Shown here one piece after another: positions 44,751-56,089 of a DNA stretch of 64,000 bases (the first letter of the stretch is position 1; each line of letters starts with the position of its first letter). The position numbers and the translations under genes were made by a program. The DNA is taken from contig OY294068.1 in assembly GCA_958510875.1 (NCBI GenBank), positions 28,686,297-28,750,296 on the forward strand, given 5' to 3'. This stretch comes from Endomychus coccineus (taxonomy: Eukaryota > Arthropoda > Insecta > Coleoptera > Endomychidae). The notes under the pieces are model-generated. The model did not search any database. It was not told where the DNA came from and saw only the letters and a program-made list of their open reading frames with translations.

Positions 44751-45639
44751 ACAATATGTTACATTTTATAGATATTTGAGATACATTACTTAATGTAATG
44801 GAAGTTATAACATATCTATGTTTAAACCATAACAATATGTAGAAATGATTACATAATTTCATGTAACAAGTAAGTCATCACATGACTCTTTGTATAATTA
44901 CATAGAAAATCGTGGATTACAAATGTTATGTGTAATTTTACAATAATATTTATTCTGATGATTCAAATTTTTGTTGAGTCTATCTTCATACAACATGTAT
45001 TATATGTAAGATTCTTCAGAGAGCAACAAGGGACCAGGTAGATGAAATGAAAACTGATTTTAAAGGGAGAGCATCTTATTCATTGTGAAATTTATTCCTA
45101 GTTGCAAATACTTCCCTCAAAATTTATTTATCTAGAAGTGATATTCGCCTTTTCATTATAATGCGATAAAAAAATGTAATAATAGTATTTGAAGTTGAAA
45201 AGCTTATACCTGCCGGTTATTCATTTATGCAAAGAAGCAGGTCATAAAGGCACCTGACAGCCCCAGGTAGCCTACCCGCTATCTTCAATAAACCATCTGC
45301 GGAGGGATGCTTGTACATATACTTCTACATATACAGGAACTTGTGTCAAATTAAACAATAGTAGATTAGTGTAGACCGGCATTCAGCATTTGGGAAGCAT
45401 TTAAATATGTATTATTATTATCATATGCCCACTGTGTATCCGTAACACATGCTGTCTCCTGGGGATAAGAAAAACGGGTGATATAGACGTAATAACAGAT
45501 GATTCTATGATTGTGAGATTGTGACTTAATGAAACTTACTTGGGAATACTTGCAACGGAAAACGACAGTAAAATTGGAGTCTTTTCAGCTTTTATACGTT
45601 TGTATTGAAGAGTCTATTTTATATACAGTATGTTCCTTA
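44751..45639. other. AT-rich stretch, nothing recognised
   Basis: Several TTACAT/ATGTAA phrases near 44760-44990 give weak self-complementarity but no defined repeat. Confidence 0.4.
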
Positions 45640-45649
45640 ATGATAATGG

Positions 45650-45864
45650 TAATAATGCAAAGAAATGACTACCACAACAAAATAGGAAATCTACTAAATG
45701 ATGAAACAACTTACAAAAAATTAAAAGCTGACCCTACACTATCAGTAAAAAATGATATGAGTAAATTAATAAATAAATGGTACAAAAATAAGATAATCCA
45801 TGGGCTTCCTAAACCATATACCTCTAGATTAATCCGAATTTATAAATGCTACAGTTTTGTTTAG
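45650..45864 (+). pseudogene. PLE-B polymerase, N-terminal piece
   Basis: NDYHNKIGNLLNDETTYKKL and DPTLSVKNDMSKLINKWYKN resemble the D..NK...LL.D..TY..L region that precedes the PLE polymerase core. HGLPKP follows, a remnant of YGLPK.H, after which the frame leaves the family. Sequence between this and 45920 is deleted relative to copy 6. Confidence 0.7.
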
Positions 45865-45919
45865 AATGCACTTATTTTCAATACGGTGAGCATATTTTGG
45901 ACATATATTCGGCACAGCA

Positions 45920-46210
45920 ATGGGATCTCCTATTTCAGTTACTATTGCTAACCTAGCTATGGAATGCCTAGTAGGATCTGTAATAAATTCATTAGATTTT
46001 CAACCCGTATTCTTTAAACGGTATGTAGATGATTGCCTTATGTGTGTTCCCAATGATAAAATTCAGTACGTGATTAATAAATTTAATAATTTCCACTTTA
46101 AACTTCAATTTACTTGTGAAATAGCAGTGAACAAAGACATAAATTCCCTAGATATGAACATTAGGCAGGATGCAGATGGAAAAATAAAAACTTCGTGGTT
46201 TACTAAATAA
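45920..46210 (+). pseudogene. PLE-B polymerase catalytic block
   Basis: MGSPISVTIANLAMECL (the G.PLSP-type motif) and FFKRYVDDCLMCVPND (YVDD, about 46015-46060) are intact, followed by LQFTCEIAVNKDINSLDMNI. The frame ends at TAA 46208-46210 within the thumb. Both catalytic Asp residues are present, but flanking parts are missing. Confidence 0.8.
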
Positions 46211-46511
46211 ATTTGGTCTCAACGTTATCTTCACTCCAATTCTGTTGCACCAACAGGTTATAAAAAAAAAGTTTCATAAGAAGCCTTACAGATCGTGCGA
46301 TTAAATTGTCCCACCTAGAGGACAGCCCCAAAAATTGTTCATAATACACTGGAAATGAATGACTCCCCAAAAACATTTTTCAATTCCTTCATTAAGAAGG
46401 AATAAACAAAATCTATAATGGATCCTCATATATAAATAACATAAAAGGTAATACAGACAATTTTATAACATTACCGTACATTCCGGAGATCTCAGAGAAA
46501 ATTAAAAATGT

Positions 46512-46907
46512 TTGAAAAACTATGATATAAATGTTGCGCATACTACTTACTGTGTTGGGAAATATTTCTCAAATCTAAAACCTTTAATACCTAAAGATAA
46601 ACAAACCCACACAGTACACAAATTAAATTTTTTAGATTGCGATGGGACTTATACTGGAATCTCTAAACAATATCTACAAAAAAGAATGTATGACCATAAG
46701 TATAGCATAAGAAACAAAAACATAGAAAATTTCACCCCACTTACTGAACACTGCTTCGATTATAACCATCAATTCAATTACAAAAATGTTACTATTTTTA
46801 CCAAGAAAACCAATTATTATGAAAGATCCATTCTGGACTCCAAATTCGTAAATCATAGAACAGATATTCAAACATTAAGTCAGATTTATACTAACCTAAT
46901 TAATTAA
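46512..46907 (+). pseudogene. PLE-B GIY-YIG nuclease domain
   Basis: 131 codons. HTVHKLNFLDCDGTYTGISK (about 46600-46660) stands for the GIY-YIG core, with YTG kept and the first Tyr changed to His. YLQKRMYDHKYSIRN gives the Arg/His helix, then TEHCFDYNHQFNY, and TNYYERSILDSKF with the Glu. Likely inactive because of the His change and the separation from the polymerase frame. Confidence 0.8.
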
Positions 46908-47299
46908 AACTCTTGCAAATTCCTACATGCATCTTTATAATGTTGAGAGTATATTTTAGGTAGAATGTCAAAAGTATGTTCCTAATAAGGCTTGACAAAC
47001 CTTTTTCTATTACCTCATAAGTCCTAGCAACTGGTTCGAAAATAGATATTTGAACGTAATGTTCTCGTTTTTAGTTGTTCATAGACTTTATTCACATGAG
47101 TTCCTATTTCATGAGAATACTACTAAGCAGTGAATTCTTAATATATAATACTTACAACATTGATGTGTTGCAATTTCATTTATTCGTCTTTCTGTTCGTT
47201 TCGGCGACGTGGGCATTTTCAATTGAAATTGGTGCGATAAGGACGCTTTATGCAAATAAAATTAGTTTTAAGTGATGCCGTTTTAGACATAAATGTCTT

Positions 47300-47330
47300 C
47301 TGATGATGGTCGTGAGACCGAAACGTACGT
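47300..47330 (+). ncRNA. Hammerhead-like motif, best PLE-B copy
   Basis: CTGATGATGGTCGTGAGACC followed by GAAACGTACGT. The CTGATGA and GAAAC cores are intact; stem II GGTC/GACC is closed by a GTGA tetraloop. This is the most canonical of the motifs in the window. Confidence 0.7.
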
Positions 47331-47407
47331 AAAGACGAAAATAATAGACATATGTGTTAATGTGACCTATTTGTCGGAAATTTAAATATAACTATAAATG
47401 ATATACA

Positions 47408-48202
47408 AATATTTTAAGGGGTGATTCCTGGGTCAATTTCAAGTATGAAAGTTCCTATATAGCTGTTATAGAACGCTCTGATTTCGATATACAGGATGGC
47501 AAGTTTTATTTTTTGTAGGTTTTTTCAAAAATCTAGAAAATGTTTTGAGATATTGAGCTGAGTTATGGGACATATTAATGTGACTTGGGAACACGCTTCT
47601 TCATTTGAAAAGTTGTTTTAAAATTTAATCAGTGTCGTAGTTATGGATTGGCCTTACAGCAATTTTAACAAAAAAAGTGGTACGCCACTAAGATTTTCGA
47701 TCTAGATATTTTTTCCTGCATGAAAAAGCTCTCCTGTGATTATTTCGCCAAATCAAATTGTATGCATTCCTCAATAAAATTCATTCCATTATTTTTCGGT
47801 CAATACAACGATTTTTATTTTTGTACACAAAAACGGCGGATCTGGCAAAAATTCTCAGAACAGCTTTTTCATACAGGATATCCAATAAAAATATCTAGAT
47901 CGGAAAGCATATTGGTGTACTACTTTTTTTGTTAGAATTGCTGTAAGGCTAACCCATAACTTCGATACTGATCAAATGTTAAGACAATCTAATAAGTGAA
48001 AAAGCGTGTTTCTAAGTCACATCAATTTGTTCCAAAACTCAGATCAATATCGCACACCGTTTTCTAGATTTTTGAAAAAACCTTTAAAAAAATTAAACTT
48101 TGTCACCCTGTATATCTGTATATCGAAAACAGAGCGTTTTAATACAGGTCTATGGGGACTTTTTTACCTAAAATTGACCCAGGAATCACCCCTTAAAATA
48201 TT
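47408..48202. mobile_element. Foldback element, imperfect 795-bp palindrome
   Basis: Ends are AATATTTTAAGGGGTGATTC and complement. The two halves are complementary over more than 300 bases each, for example GAACGCTCTGATTTCGATAT at 47472 against ATATCGAAAACAGAGCGTTT at 48120. No coding capacity. A foldback or MITE-type DNA element; its autonomous partner is unknown. Confidence 0.85.
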
Positions 48203-49079
48203 ATCATATTATTCAGGAATTATTAAGTATTTTGATAATTACTATAGAAAGTTTTTACGACCAAACTGGCGTTGAAATGATGGATGTAACCGTGACGTAA
48301 TTTTGCAATCGTTACGACAATCGTGATCAATGAGTAAGTATTATCTATATATCATCTATAGAGTGAATGACTGGTGTAAATGGGTATTTTAAAATGCTAA
48401 TTTATTCTGGAAAAAATAGGTTTATCCCGCGAGTTCATTTGAAACTATTAACAATTTCGAATATAAAAAATACAAAATTAAAGGATCAAATAAAAGAAAA
48501 GCTGAATATTATAATGAGTAGTAAATTAGTGAAATACGTTTCATTGATGACATAAATTATTCATGAAGTAGATTTTATCTCTATCACATCTAATTTATTT
48601 TAAGCAGGTATATTTTAATTTTAAACATGAGCTTAATCTAAACCTAGTTGTATGTTTATGTTCGGAAATTATTTATTTTATAATGGCATTTTGATTTTTC
48701 GTTTCAATCACTTAACTGTTTAGTTTTGCCGACGAGCTCGTGTTTAACGTGGCGCTCCCTGAATAGTCAGATCAGAAAAAGTGTTAATATCAAAGCCAAT
48801 TCTCGTATCTTTGTTAATGAACCTAAATGAAAATTGAGATATATCTGCTAACCTCATATAACGGTGATGATGGTGAGATTATAATCGGGTAGGATAATTA
48901 TTGTTGCTTATGGTTTGGCCAGCTCCAAATCATGGCTAATGTCTTTTGGATAGAATCAGCCATTACGTGATGGAAAGCCATTCTAAAGTTAAATAAAATA
49001 ACTATTAAAAGCGGAAAACTGATAAAATCATGCTACTTGGATTGAGTCCCAGGTTTCGATATAATTCTCAGAATATTCT
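48203..49079. other. AT-rich stretch without recognised gene
   Basis: No motif-bearing frame, repeat array or element end seen. Confidence 0.4.
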
Positions 49080-49384
49080 CAGGAATGTTAAGATTAGCTC
49101 GATTACAATATTTTCATTCTAAACCAACAAAGTTAGGTTAGTAGGTTAGGCTAGGTTGTGTTAGGTTAGAAGCAAAAGGGTATACGATAAACAATCATTA
49201 TTGGTTAATATGAGAGTGTTAAGATTAGCTCGATTCAAATATTTGCATTCCATATCAGCAAAGTTAGGTTAGGTAAGGTTAGAAGCAAGGGGTACAATAA
49301 ACAATCATTATTGTTTACTATGAAAGTGTTAAGATTAGCTATATAATAATATTTGCAATTTAAATGTAAATCGAGATAAATTAC
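49080..49384 (+). repeat. Tandem units rich in GGTTAG, left block
   Basis: Units share GTTAAGATTAGCTCGAT at 49086, 49218 and 49328 (spacing 132 and 110), each followed by a GTTAGGTTAG-type tract and the phrase ACAATAAACAATCATTATTG. The insect telomere repeat is TTAGG, so the short tracts look telomere-like but are degenerate and embedded in a larger unit. Confidence 0.75.
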
Positions 49385-49785
49385 TAAAATATAAGAACCA
49401 TAATATGGTTGATTCCCAATATTATGGTACAAACAGAAACAACATAGGAAGTTATCCTATCGAGATGAATAACTAGTGACACAAAAACTATAACCATATT
49501 ATGACATAAACATACGAAACTCTACACAAAAATAGACAAATAGCGCTATACACAGACTAACGTAACACAAACTAACAAACGTTAACATCAACGTAGACAG
49601 AAAGTGATATAGAATCAAGAAACACAATAGAGACGCTGTCCATATCCTGAAGTAATGCGATAAGCGGTTTCGGGGTATGGATAGGAGAGGTTTTAGCAGG
49701 TATGCTGTAAAATAAAGTGAGTCCTGCACTAACAGTAGTGATAGATTAAAGCTCCTGGTGTGCATAAAACATTTCACAGGAAAAA
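49385..49785. other. Insertion inside the GGTTAG-rich array
   Basis: About 400 bases that do not belong to the tandem unit. A minus-strand frame (49499-49777, 92 codons) is strongly hydrophobic at its C-terminal half. I recognise no element ends and no protein family. Confidence 0.35.
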
Positions 49786-50140
49786 AAAAGCTTGGGTTAG
49801 GTCAGAAACAAAGGGGAACAATAAACAAACAATATTGGCTATTATGAGAGTGTTGAGATTAGCGCGATTACAATATTTGCATTCTATATCAACAAAGTTA
49901 GGATAGCTGGTTAGGTTAGGTTAACTTAGAAACAAAGGGGCACAATAAACAATCATTATTGGTTATTATAAGAGTGTTAAGATTAGCGCGATTACAATAT
50001 TTGTATTCTGTATCAACAAGGTTAGGTTAGTAGGTTAGATTAGGATAGGTAAGGTTAGGTTAGATTAGGTTTGGTTAGATAATGTTAGGTTAGGTAAGAA
50101 GCAAAGGGGGTACAATAAACAATTCTTATTGGATATAGTG
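49786..50140 (+). repeat. Tandem units rich in GGTTAG, right block
   Basis: Continues the left block with unit starts at 49852 and 49976 (spacing 124). The last GGTTAG tract, 50019-50100, is the longest, with variants such as GGTTAGATTAGG. Confidence 0.75.
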
Positions 50141-50338
50141 CAAATACTTGCGAACAGAAGGGTGGTTGGCCTACACCAGGTACTACATGCTAAGGTAATT
50201 AGGTCAGATACCTGTCAACCAGGTACATACCTGAGACTCCGTTTACGTAGGCCTTAAAAGCACCCAGGACTGAACACTACATGGAGACGCAATTAATAAA
50301 TGTAACTACATCTTCATCATACATTAGTTTTTAATATT

Positions 50339-50372
50339 TGTTGAAGAAGCTACGGTGTTAGCGAAACAACAG
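50339..50372 (+). ncRNA. Hammerhead-like motif, PLE-C upstream
   Basis: TGTTGAAGAAGCTACGGTGT, then TAGCGAAACAAC. Stem II GCTA/TAGC, then GAAAC. The first core part deviates (TTGAAGA). Confidence 0.4.
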
Positions 50373-50797
50373 TTAAACTTGTAATAGTTATTTTATTCAA
50401 GTCTTTATATTGAGAGAGTGAAGATAGTGATACATTCTATAAAGGCCAGAGAGGAAGATCTTTCAAAACTAGAATTAAAAAACATTTTAATTTGAACAAA
50501 GGAGATTCAAAAGTAAACCATATTAAAGAAACTGAGCATCATTTCAAACATGATTTTGAGCTTCTCCATTAGTCAGTAAAGAGCGAAGTATTCAAAAAAA
50601 CTTTGAGAAAATTTGAAATTGATAGGCTTAAAAATACAGGAAATCTTTTTAATGATCAGAAAGACTATAACAATTCTCCATTATAAAATTTATTTGTAAG
50701 TAACTCTTATCCTACTGTACACGTACCTCACTCATCACCTCCTTCTTAATCTTAATTTTAATATTTAAAGGATAAACCCTACTTTGTAAAACCATTG

Positions 50798-50829
50798 TTT
50801 GATGAAGCCACCGTGTGGTGAAACATGTC
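50798..50829 (+). ncRNA. Hammerhead-like motif, PLE-C downstream
   Basis: TTTGATGAAGCCACCGTGTG, then GTGAAACATGTC. Stem II GCCAC/GTGGT with a short loop; TGATGA and GAAAC are intact. Confidence 0.5.
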
Positions 50830-50900
50830 ACGTTTTGTGTAAATTAATTACAAGTGTATTTTTTATTAAAACTATAGATATGAAGTTTCAACAAGTAAGC

Positions 50901-52249
50901 ACCAAAACCGTCCAAAGTTTCCTTCAATCTTCAATAGTCATTATTCACCCGCTATGTGGAGAAAAAAAAACATATTCTAGATGCACTTCAGAAAAATTAT
51001 GGGTTTGGTGAAAATCTCTTGCTCTTTAGTTGAAATTAATTGAGAATAGGACAGTGAGTGTCATCGAATAATCTAATCAATAAATATTTTCACCGTGAAA
51101 CTGATTCTATGCTGAGTAATAAATTGAACACTTAATTCATTAATGACTCCATTAGACGTGATAGGTACCTGTTTAGTACACCTTCAAAAAACAAATTCTT
51201 CATAATCATTTGTCAAAATGTCAAGGAATGAGTAATTGATTCTATCCAGGAAAGCTTATTCAGCACAAAATGCAACTTACTGTTTCTATTTGGGCTGTTT
51301 ATTATCATTTCATGTAGGTATTCTTCATAACTTAATTAGTCCATCATAGTGTAGATTGATACTTACAGCATTTTGAGTAGCTAGGTACTTATACTTATGT
51401 TGGTTTCAGAAGTCTGCCAAGATAAGTGGCTAATTCAAGAAATAATTGGTGATACCAGTGACGAATTGTTCTATTTGGAAGGAGATGCATGTCATCATCA
51501 TGTAATTAGTCAAAATTGTAGTTTTTGCTGGCCATTACTCATAGATTATTATAAGATTTCCAGTTGGACGTGAAAAATCGAATTATCTGTTATTATTAAT
51601 ACCGATATTAACATATACATAGAAAAAACGGCGGGCTGTGAACAGCTAATATTAATTATTCACTTACTTTAACAAATGTTTCTTAGTTTAAAGGTCGGAC
51701 ACATATTAACATTATGGCAACGTGTTTTTGATTGATTTGAGGCAAGCTTTCTACACTTTAAATCAAAATCAATATAGAAAATTGCATTTGGGAATACGAT
51801 GCACATGATAAAAAAAAGGATATACTTCCCATTTTTGTAAGACATTCTGAATAATTGTCATATATTTACATAATTACAGCCATACTTCACCTTGAAAAGC
51901 ATCTTCGGGTAATAATTTGTCTGCTATTACCATCATACCTATACTGAAGTAGGAATGAAACTATTCTCGTTCATATTATGAAGATATTTGATGTTGCTTG
52001 GTACACTATCATTTCAAATACTTCCAAAGCGAGCAAATGAATATGTTCTACAATTACAATATTTTCATTATAATTATTTGTTTAAATAGGGGTGTATTTT
52101 TGAGTAAAATACTAGTACTAGGTGAACTCACACACATATTAAAATACACATACAATAATAAGAAAATATAGACAGTTTCAAAACTTTATCACAACTTCAA
52201 ACTATAGAATGCATTTGCAAAAAAATTGTCAAAATATTCGTCTAGACTC
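50901..52249. other. AT-rich stretch without recognised gene
   Basis: No motif-bearing frame, tandem repeat or element end over 1.3 kb. Confidence 0.45.
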
Positions 52250-52571
52250 CAGAGCAGGGGTCCTCACTAGGATTTTTTAGAGAGCCTAATTGTTCTTATC
52301 AGATTTTCCAGAGGGCCTTAAGTAAAAAATGTAATACATATATATGGTATATAAAATATGTAGATTTTAGATTAATATAAAAGTTTAAATATTTTTTTAT
52401 TATACAATACCACACTATAAGGTAGGGTTAAATAACTTACAAACAATATGCTTATAACATTATGTTTATTACATAAGTTGAAATTTATTTCCCTAACAGC
52501 CGAGGGCCGCAAAAAATCGTTCCGAGGGCCGCATGCGGCCCGCGGGCCGCGTAGTGAGTATCGCTGCTCTA
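52250..52571. mobile_element. hAT-like MITE
   Basis: Ends CAGAGCAGGGGTCCTCACTA and, on the opposite strand, TAGAGCAGCGATACTCACTA are inverted repeats with about 15 of 20 matches. The right part contains GGGCCGCATGCGGCCCGCGG, the GC-rich palindromic signature common next to hAT ends. It is AT-rich in the middle and non-coding. A clear 8-bp target duplication could not be confirmed. Confidence 0.65.
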
Positions 52572-52669
52572 GAGCATAGGCTATGTTTGTAAGAAATTAT
52601 TTCAACTTCCGTTTCAGCAATTGTATTGGCGTCAATTTTATTTCATTATAAATTTCTATTATCATGTAT

Positions 52670-53027
52670 TTAAAATTTTTTATAAGCAATTTTTCTGGTT
52701 TCTATGATGGTTAATCCATAAGCCTCTTTACTACTTGTTATAAGATAATCTGCCAACATTTGATGTTCGCGGTCGGGTTTGAAAACTAGTCTGTGTTGAT
52801 AATTAGGTTCAAATCGGTTATCTGGATCATATCGTCTGATTTTTACATATCCACCCAAGGTTTGAAATGTTGAACGTTTTAGCAGTAGCTCTAATTGAAT
52901 AATTTTCGTTCAAGATCAAATTAACAACAGTTTCTGTCACTTCACTACTAATTTTGCCAATTTGTCTAGGTTTGGGCTGTCTTTGCATGTAGAAAAAGAT
53001 AAAAAGTACGGAGAATAATTTTTTCAA
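52670..53027 (-). pseudogene. pogo-like transposase N-terminal fragment
   Basis: Minus strand, two frames: KPRQIGKISSEVTETVVNLI and ENYSIRATAKTFNIS (about 52860-52975), then VKIRRYDPDNRFEPNYQHRL, VFKPDREHQMLADYLITSSK and EAYGLTIIETRKIAY (about 52680-52850). The order (S.RATAK.F.IS helix-turn-helix, then the second helix-turn-helix with L.DYL..SSK..YGLT) fits pogo/Tigger-type transposases. There is a frame change near 52865, and the catalytic domain is absent. A domesticated exon is possible but nothing supports it. Confidence 0.65.
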
Positions 53028-53989
53028 ATATAAGCAAACATTCGTTCAGAGACATGTCTCACTTGGTACGCGGGTTGCAGTCTCAGATAATGCTTTTTAC
53101 AGATCAAAAATTCAAACCCTGCCTTATACGGATTTCGCTTGAGGCCAATCAAAACTTCTTTGTTTTTGTTCATTTATATAAATGTAAAATTGTTTTCGGT
53201 AAATAGTTCGCTAAACTAGTAGGATAAACGTATGAAATTTCATCACAGACAGCGTTGACAGCGATGCTCTGATAATATATGGTCGCAAAATGGAGGGAAA
53301 TTCAAAAGTTGCAGCCAATGTTTCACTTAGTAGGTACTCTGTTTCCATAGTTGGCAAAGTTTTTTTTAAAGCAATCTATATGGAGTTTCCAGTCCAAGCA
53401 TGTGTTTTGTATAATCAAATCTCAAAACTGTCTATTTTCCTAGATTTAATATTGAATTGTAAGTTGTTTTCCGCAAACCACGTTCGTAAAGTTCCTGGGA
53501 AAGTAAAATTTTGATAGTAAAGTCTGAATCTTAGAATTCTAAGATTAATTCAGATGAGTTGTAATATCCCTCTCTTGACAATATTCATAGCAGGTACTTC
53601 CCGATTCATCTGTGACCGAGACATATTGGGCATAGAAGAGCAAATTTAATCTGGTTCATGATTCTGAACATTAATTTATTGTTTGGTCATATATACTTAA
53701 AACAAACCTTATCATTTTCTCAAAGAACAGCACTTTCACACACTCAGTTTTTATATGAAGTTGTGTATTGCAACTATAGAGAAACGAATAATTTTTGATC
53801 TGGAAAATATCAATAAAAAAACAAGCCGAGAGAATTCTTAAGCCTTCCAATAATTTGATATCTTTTGGTAGAAATAACAAATCCAATAATAATCAATAGA
53901 ACTGTCAGAATTAATATTAACGAAATGCTCTTGCAGGGCAGGCGCAAGTGAAAAATGCAAACATATCAATATTTCCAAATTTTAATAAG
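53028..53989. other. AT-rich stretch without recognised gene
   Basis: Short frames only; none with a known motif. Confidence 0.4.
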
Positions 53990-54923
53990 TACCGGGATAT
54001 CAAAAATTATCTTGGTCAAGGGTGGTTGTGGAATCTAAAACGTGTGTCTTACTTTACGTTTGAAATAATTATGTCACTGTCACACTGACATCATCAATAA
54101 CCTACAAATTTCATACCTATTTATTTCAGTTGTAAAACAATAATGAACTACAAATTAAAATTTATTTTGGTCAAGGGTGGTTGTGGAATGTAAAACGTGT
54201 GTCTTACTTTAAATTTTTGAATATGTTTTGTTGTGTCATAATCTGTTAAGTCATTGTGCTGAAATTTTCTAATCCAGTTTTTGAATCATGCCTCTTACCA
54301 CACAGCACAAAATTTTCATGATTGAAGCCTATTTTCGAACGGGTGCGCTAGTTAATGGAAATTGGCAATACAGTCAACGTTTGTGTTTGGACAATTTTCG
54401 AGAGCACTTCCCAAACGTGGCAATATTACCGGACAATTTTTATGCGTGCCTTACAAATTGTGTTGAAGTGTTTCGCGAAACTGATTGTGTGACTCATAAA
54501 ATAGGTGCTGGTAGACCAAGAGTTCGTACAGAAGAAGTTGTCAATGACGTTCGTCAACGTATGGAAGAGGAGGCTGCAAAACCTTTGAACTTCAACGAAA
54601 AATAATTCAGCAATGTGGAACCATAACGCCAGAAATGCTGCAAAACGGTTTTCACAGCATGAGGATCCGCGTCAACTTGTGCATCGAACAAAACGGGGGA
54701 TATTTCCAACAATTACTGTAATTTAGTTTTTCTTGTTATTAAAACCGTTATTTCATAATTTGTAGTTCATTATTGTTTTACAACTGAAATAAATAGGTAT
54801 GAAATTTGTAGGTTATTGATGATGTCAGTGTGATAGTGACATAATTATTTCAAACGTAAAGTAAGACACATATTTTAGATTCCACAACCACCCTTGACCA
54901 AGATAATTTTTGATATCGCGGTA
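53990..54923 (+). mobile_element. TA-inserting element D, deletion derivative with transposase ends
   Basis: TA at 53990-53991 and 54922-54923, inverted repeats of about 165 bases (53992-54156 / 54757-54921). Inside the left end the block TTGGTCAAGGGTGGTTGTGG occurs twice, outer at about 54012 and inner at about 54167, an arrangement like the IR/DR ends of some Tc1-type elements. The interior keeps the start and the very end of a transposase gene. It links elements A, B and C, which share its ends, to a Tc1/mariner-type transposase. Confidence 0.9.
54288..54720 (+). pseudogene. Tc1/mariner-like transposase, internally deleted
   Basis: The first 100 codons (54288-54605) read MPLTTQHKIFMIEAYFRTGA, then YSQRLCLDNFREHFPNV and FRETDCVTHKIGAGRPRVRT. 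This is a helix-turn-helix domain (which I recall as DUF4817-like) found at the start of many insect transposases, including the basic GRPR linker. The frame then breaks, and MRIRVNLCIEQNGGYFQQLL (about 54659-54718) is the family's C-terminus. The catalytic domain with its Asp residues is deleted. The C-terminal phrase parallels LCIQENGQHFEQL of the 15581 element, so the two are distant relatives. Confidence 0.8.
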
Positions 54924-56089
54924 GATTAGGCTTAAGAATTTATTTTTATTTAAAAAAATATTGCGATATCTACTAACTAAAATACCTACCTACCTAAATA
55001 AAGGAATTTCTTCCATCGACAACATTTTTATACCAAAACTAAATACAATTTAGATGATCCAAGAGATGACACTAGGGTCTTGTCCGATCCCGATAGTCAT
55101 ATAGAAATTAAATGCCTTTAGCGTTATATACTTTTCTCATCATGGTAGGAGCAACAACTAGAATAATGAATTATTAAAATACCTTGAATCAACATTGTTC
55201 TCATTCACTTGCCTATAAAAAATATAAATCCAATTTCAAGATGCAATTTGAAGTGTGTAAAATTTCTTAATTCATTTTCAGAACAACTTCACATTGTTAA
55301 AACTTCTGACCTCGTTACTTTACGATGGTATTGTTTCGAATTCCACAATACTTACATATACATTCAAATTTACTACTTTGAACAGCTGGCTGTAACCATT
55401 ACAAGACTTTTACACAACCAATCTGTATTTTTTGATTCTCAATAATTATATCATTATCCAAGGCTTGAATATTTTCCACACTTCGAATCACGATAGATTT
55501 TAGGGTGAATACAAAGTTTGGGCTTGGATTGTGATAACTAGTTCTAAAAATATAATAATAATGTACCTAAATTCATTTCAAATATGTAGAATAGTGAAAT
55601 AAATAAAACATAAATTTAAATTTACACGAACTGCGAAGTTCAATTGCTAAGCATTATTGTTTCGTCACACAGTAACATTATTATCAAAGTTGATAACTTG
55701 CCTTTATACTATTACTGTCTGAGGAAACAATTGTGAAGAAGTTGCAGTTCGGATTAATTAAATAATAATGTTTATTGATGTAAATACAGTACATCAACCA
55801 GTATAAATAGATACGATAAATAAGTAGTTGATTATCCACAACTAATCCACCTAATCCTATTCATTTGCTCTTCTTTTAGAGTATGGTAGGATACGTAAAT
55901 GTTTTTATAGAAACGACCTTGAGCTTTTTAGATACCTATAAGTATAAATCTTGAAAACAAGTTTTTCATTGATTTGAGTATAATGACATCAGGGAACAAC
56001 AATTCTTAAACTCGATTTTTAATTTCGTTAGACGGACCCTCGTAGGTATGTAAATATCAAATAAGGGTATCCCCCAAGTGATAAAACCG
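54924..56089. other. AT-rich stretch without recognised gene
   Basis: A 78-codon frame at 55209-55445 has no known motif. Nothing else was found. Confidence 0.4.

Larger units (their letters stand above)
45640..47400 (+). mobile_element. PLE-B copy 5, most informative of its family, dead
   Basis: Plus-strand Penelope-like copy with an internal deletion in the polymerase, a readable catalytic block, a readable GIY-YIG domain and the terminal region with a good hammerhead-like motif, ending near 47395 at GACCTATTTGTCGGAAATTT. It serves as the reference for PLE-B copies 1-4 and 6. Confidence 0.85.
50310..50900 (+). mobile_element. PLE-C remnant, nuclease fragment between two terminal motifs
   Basis: A piece with GQRGRSFKTRIKKHFNLNKG and KVNHIKETEHHFKHDFELL (about 50440-50570), resembling the second half of a PLE GIY-YIG domain, lies between two hammerhead-like motifs in the same orientation (50339-50372, 50798-50829). 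An in-frame stop follows ELLH. It differs from PLE-A and PLE-B. The layout suggests a mostly deleted copy bounded by its terminal repeats. Confidence 0.55.

Noticed and set aside
49385..49785. Hydrophobic 92-codon minus-strand frame as a membrane protein gene
   Set aside because: It lies in an insertion within a tandem repeat, has no start context or homology I know, and AT-rich DNA readily gives hydrophobic frames.
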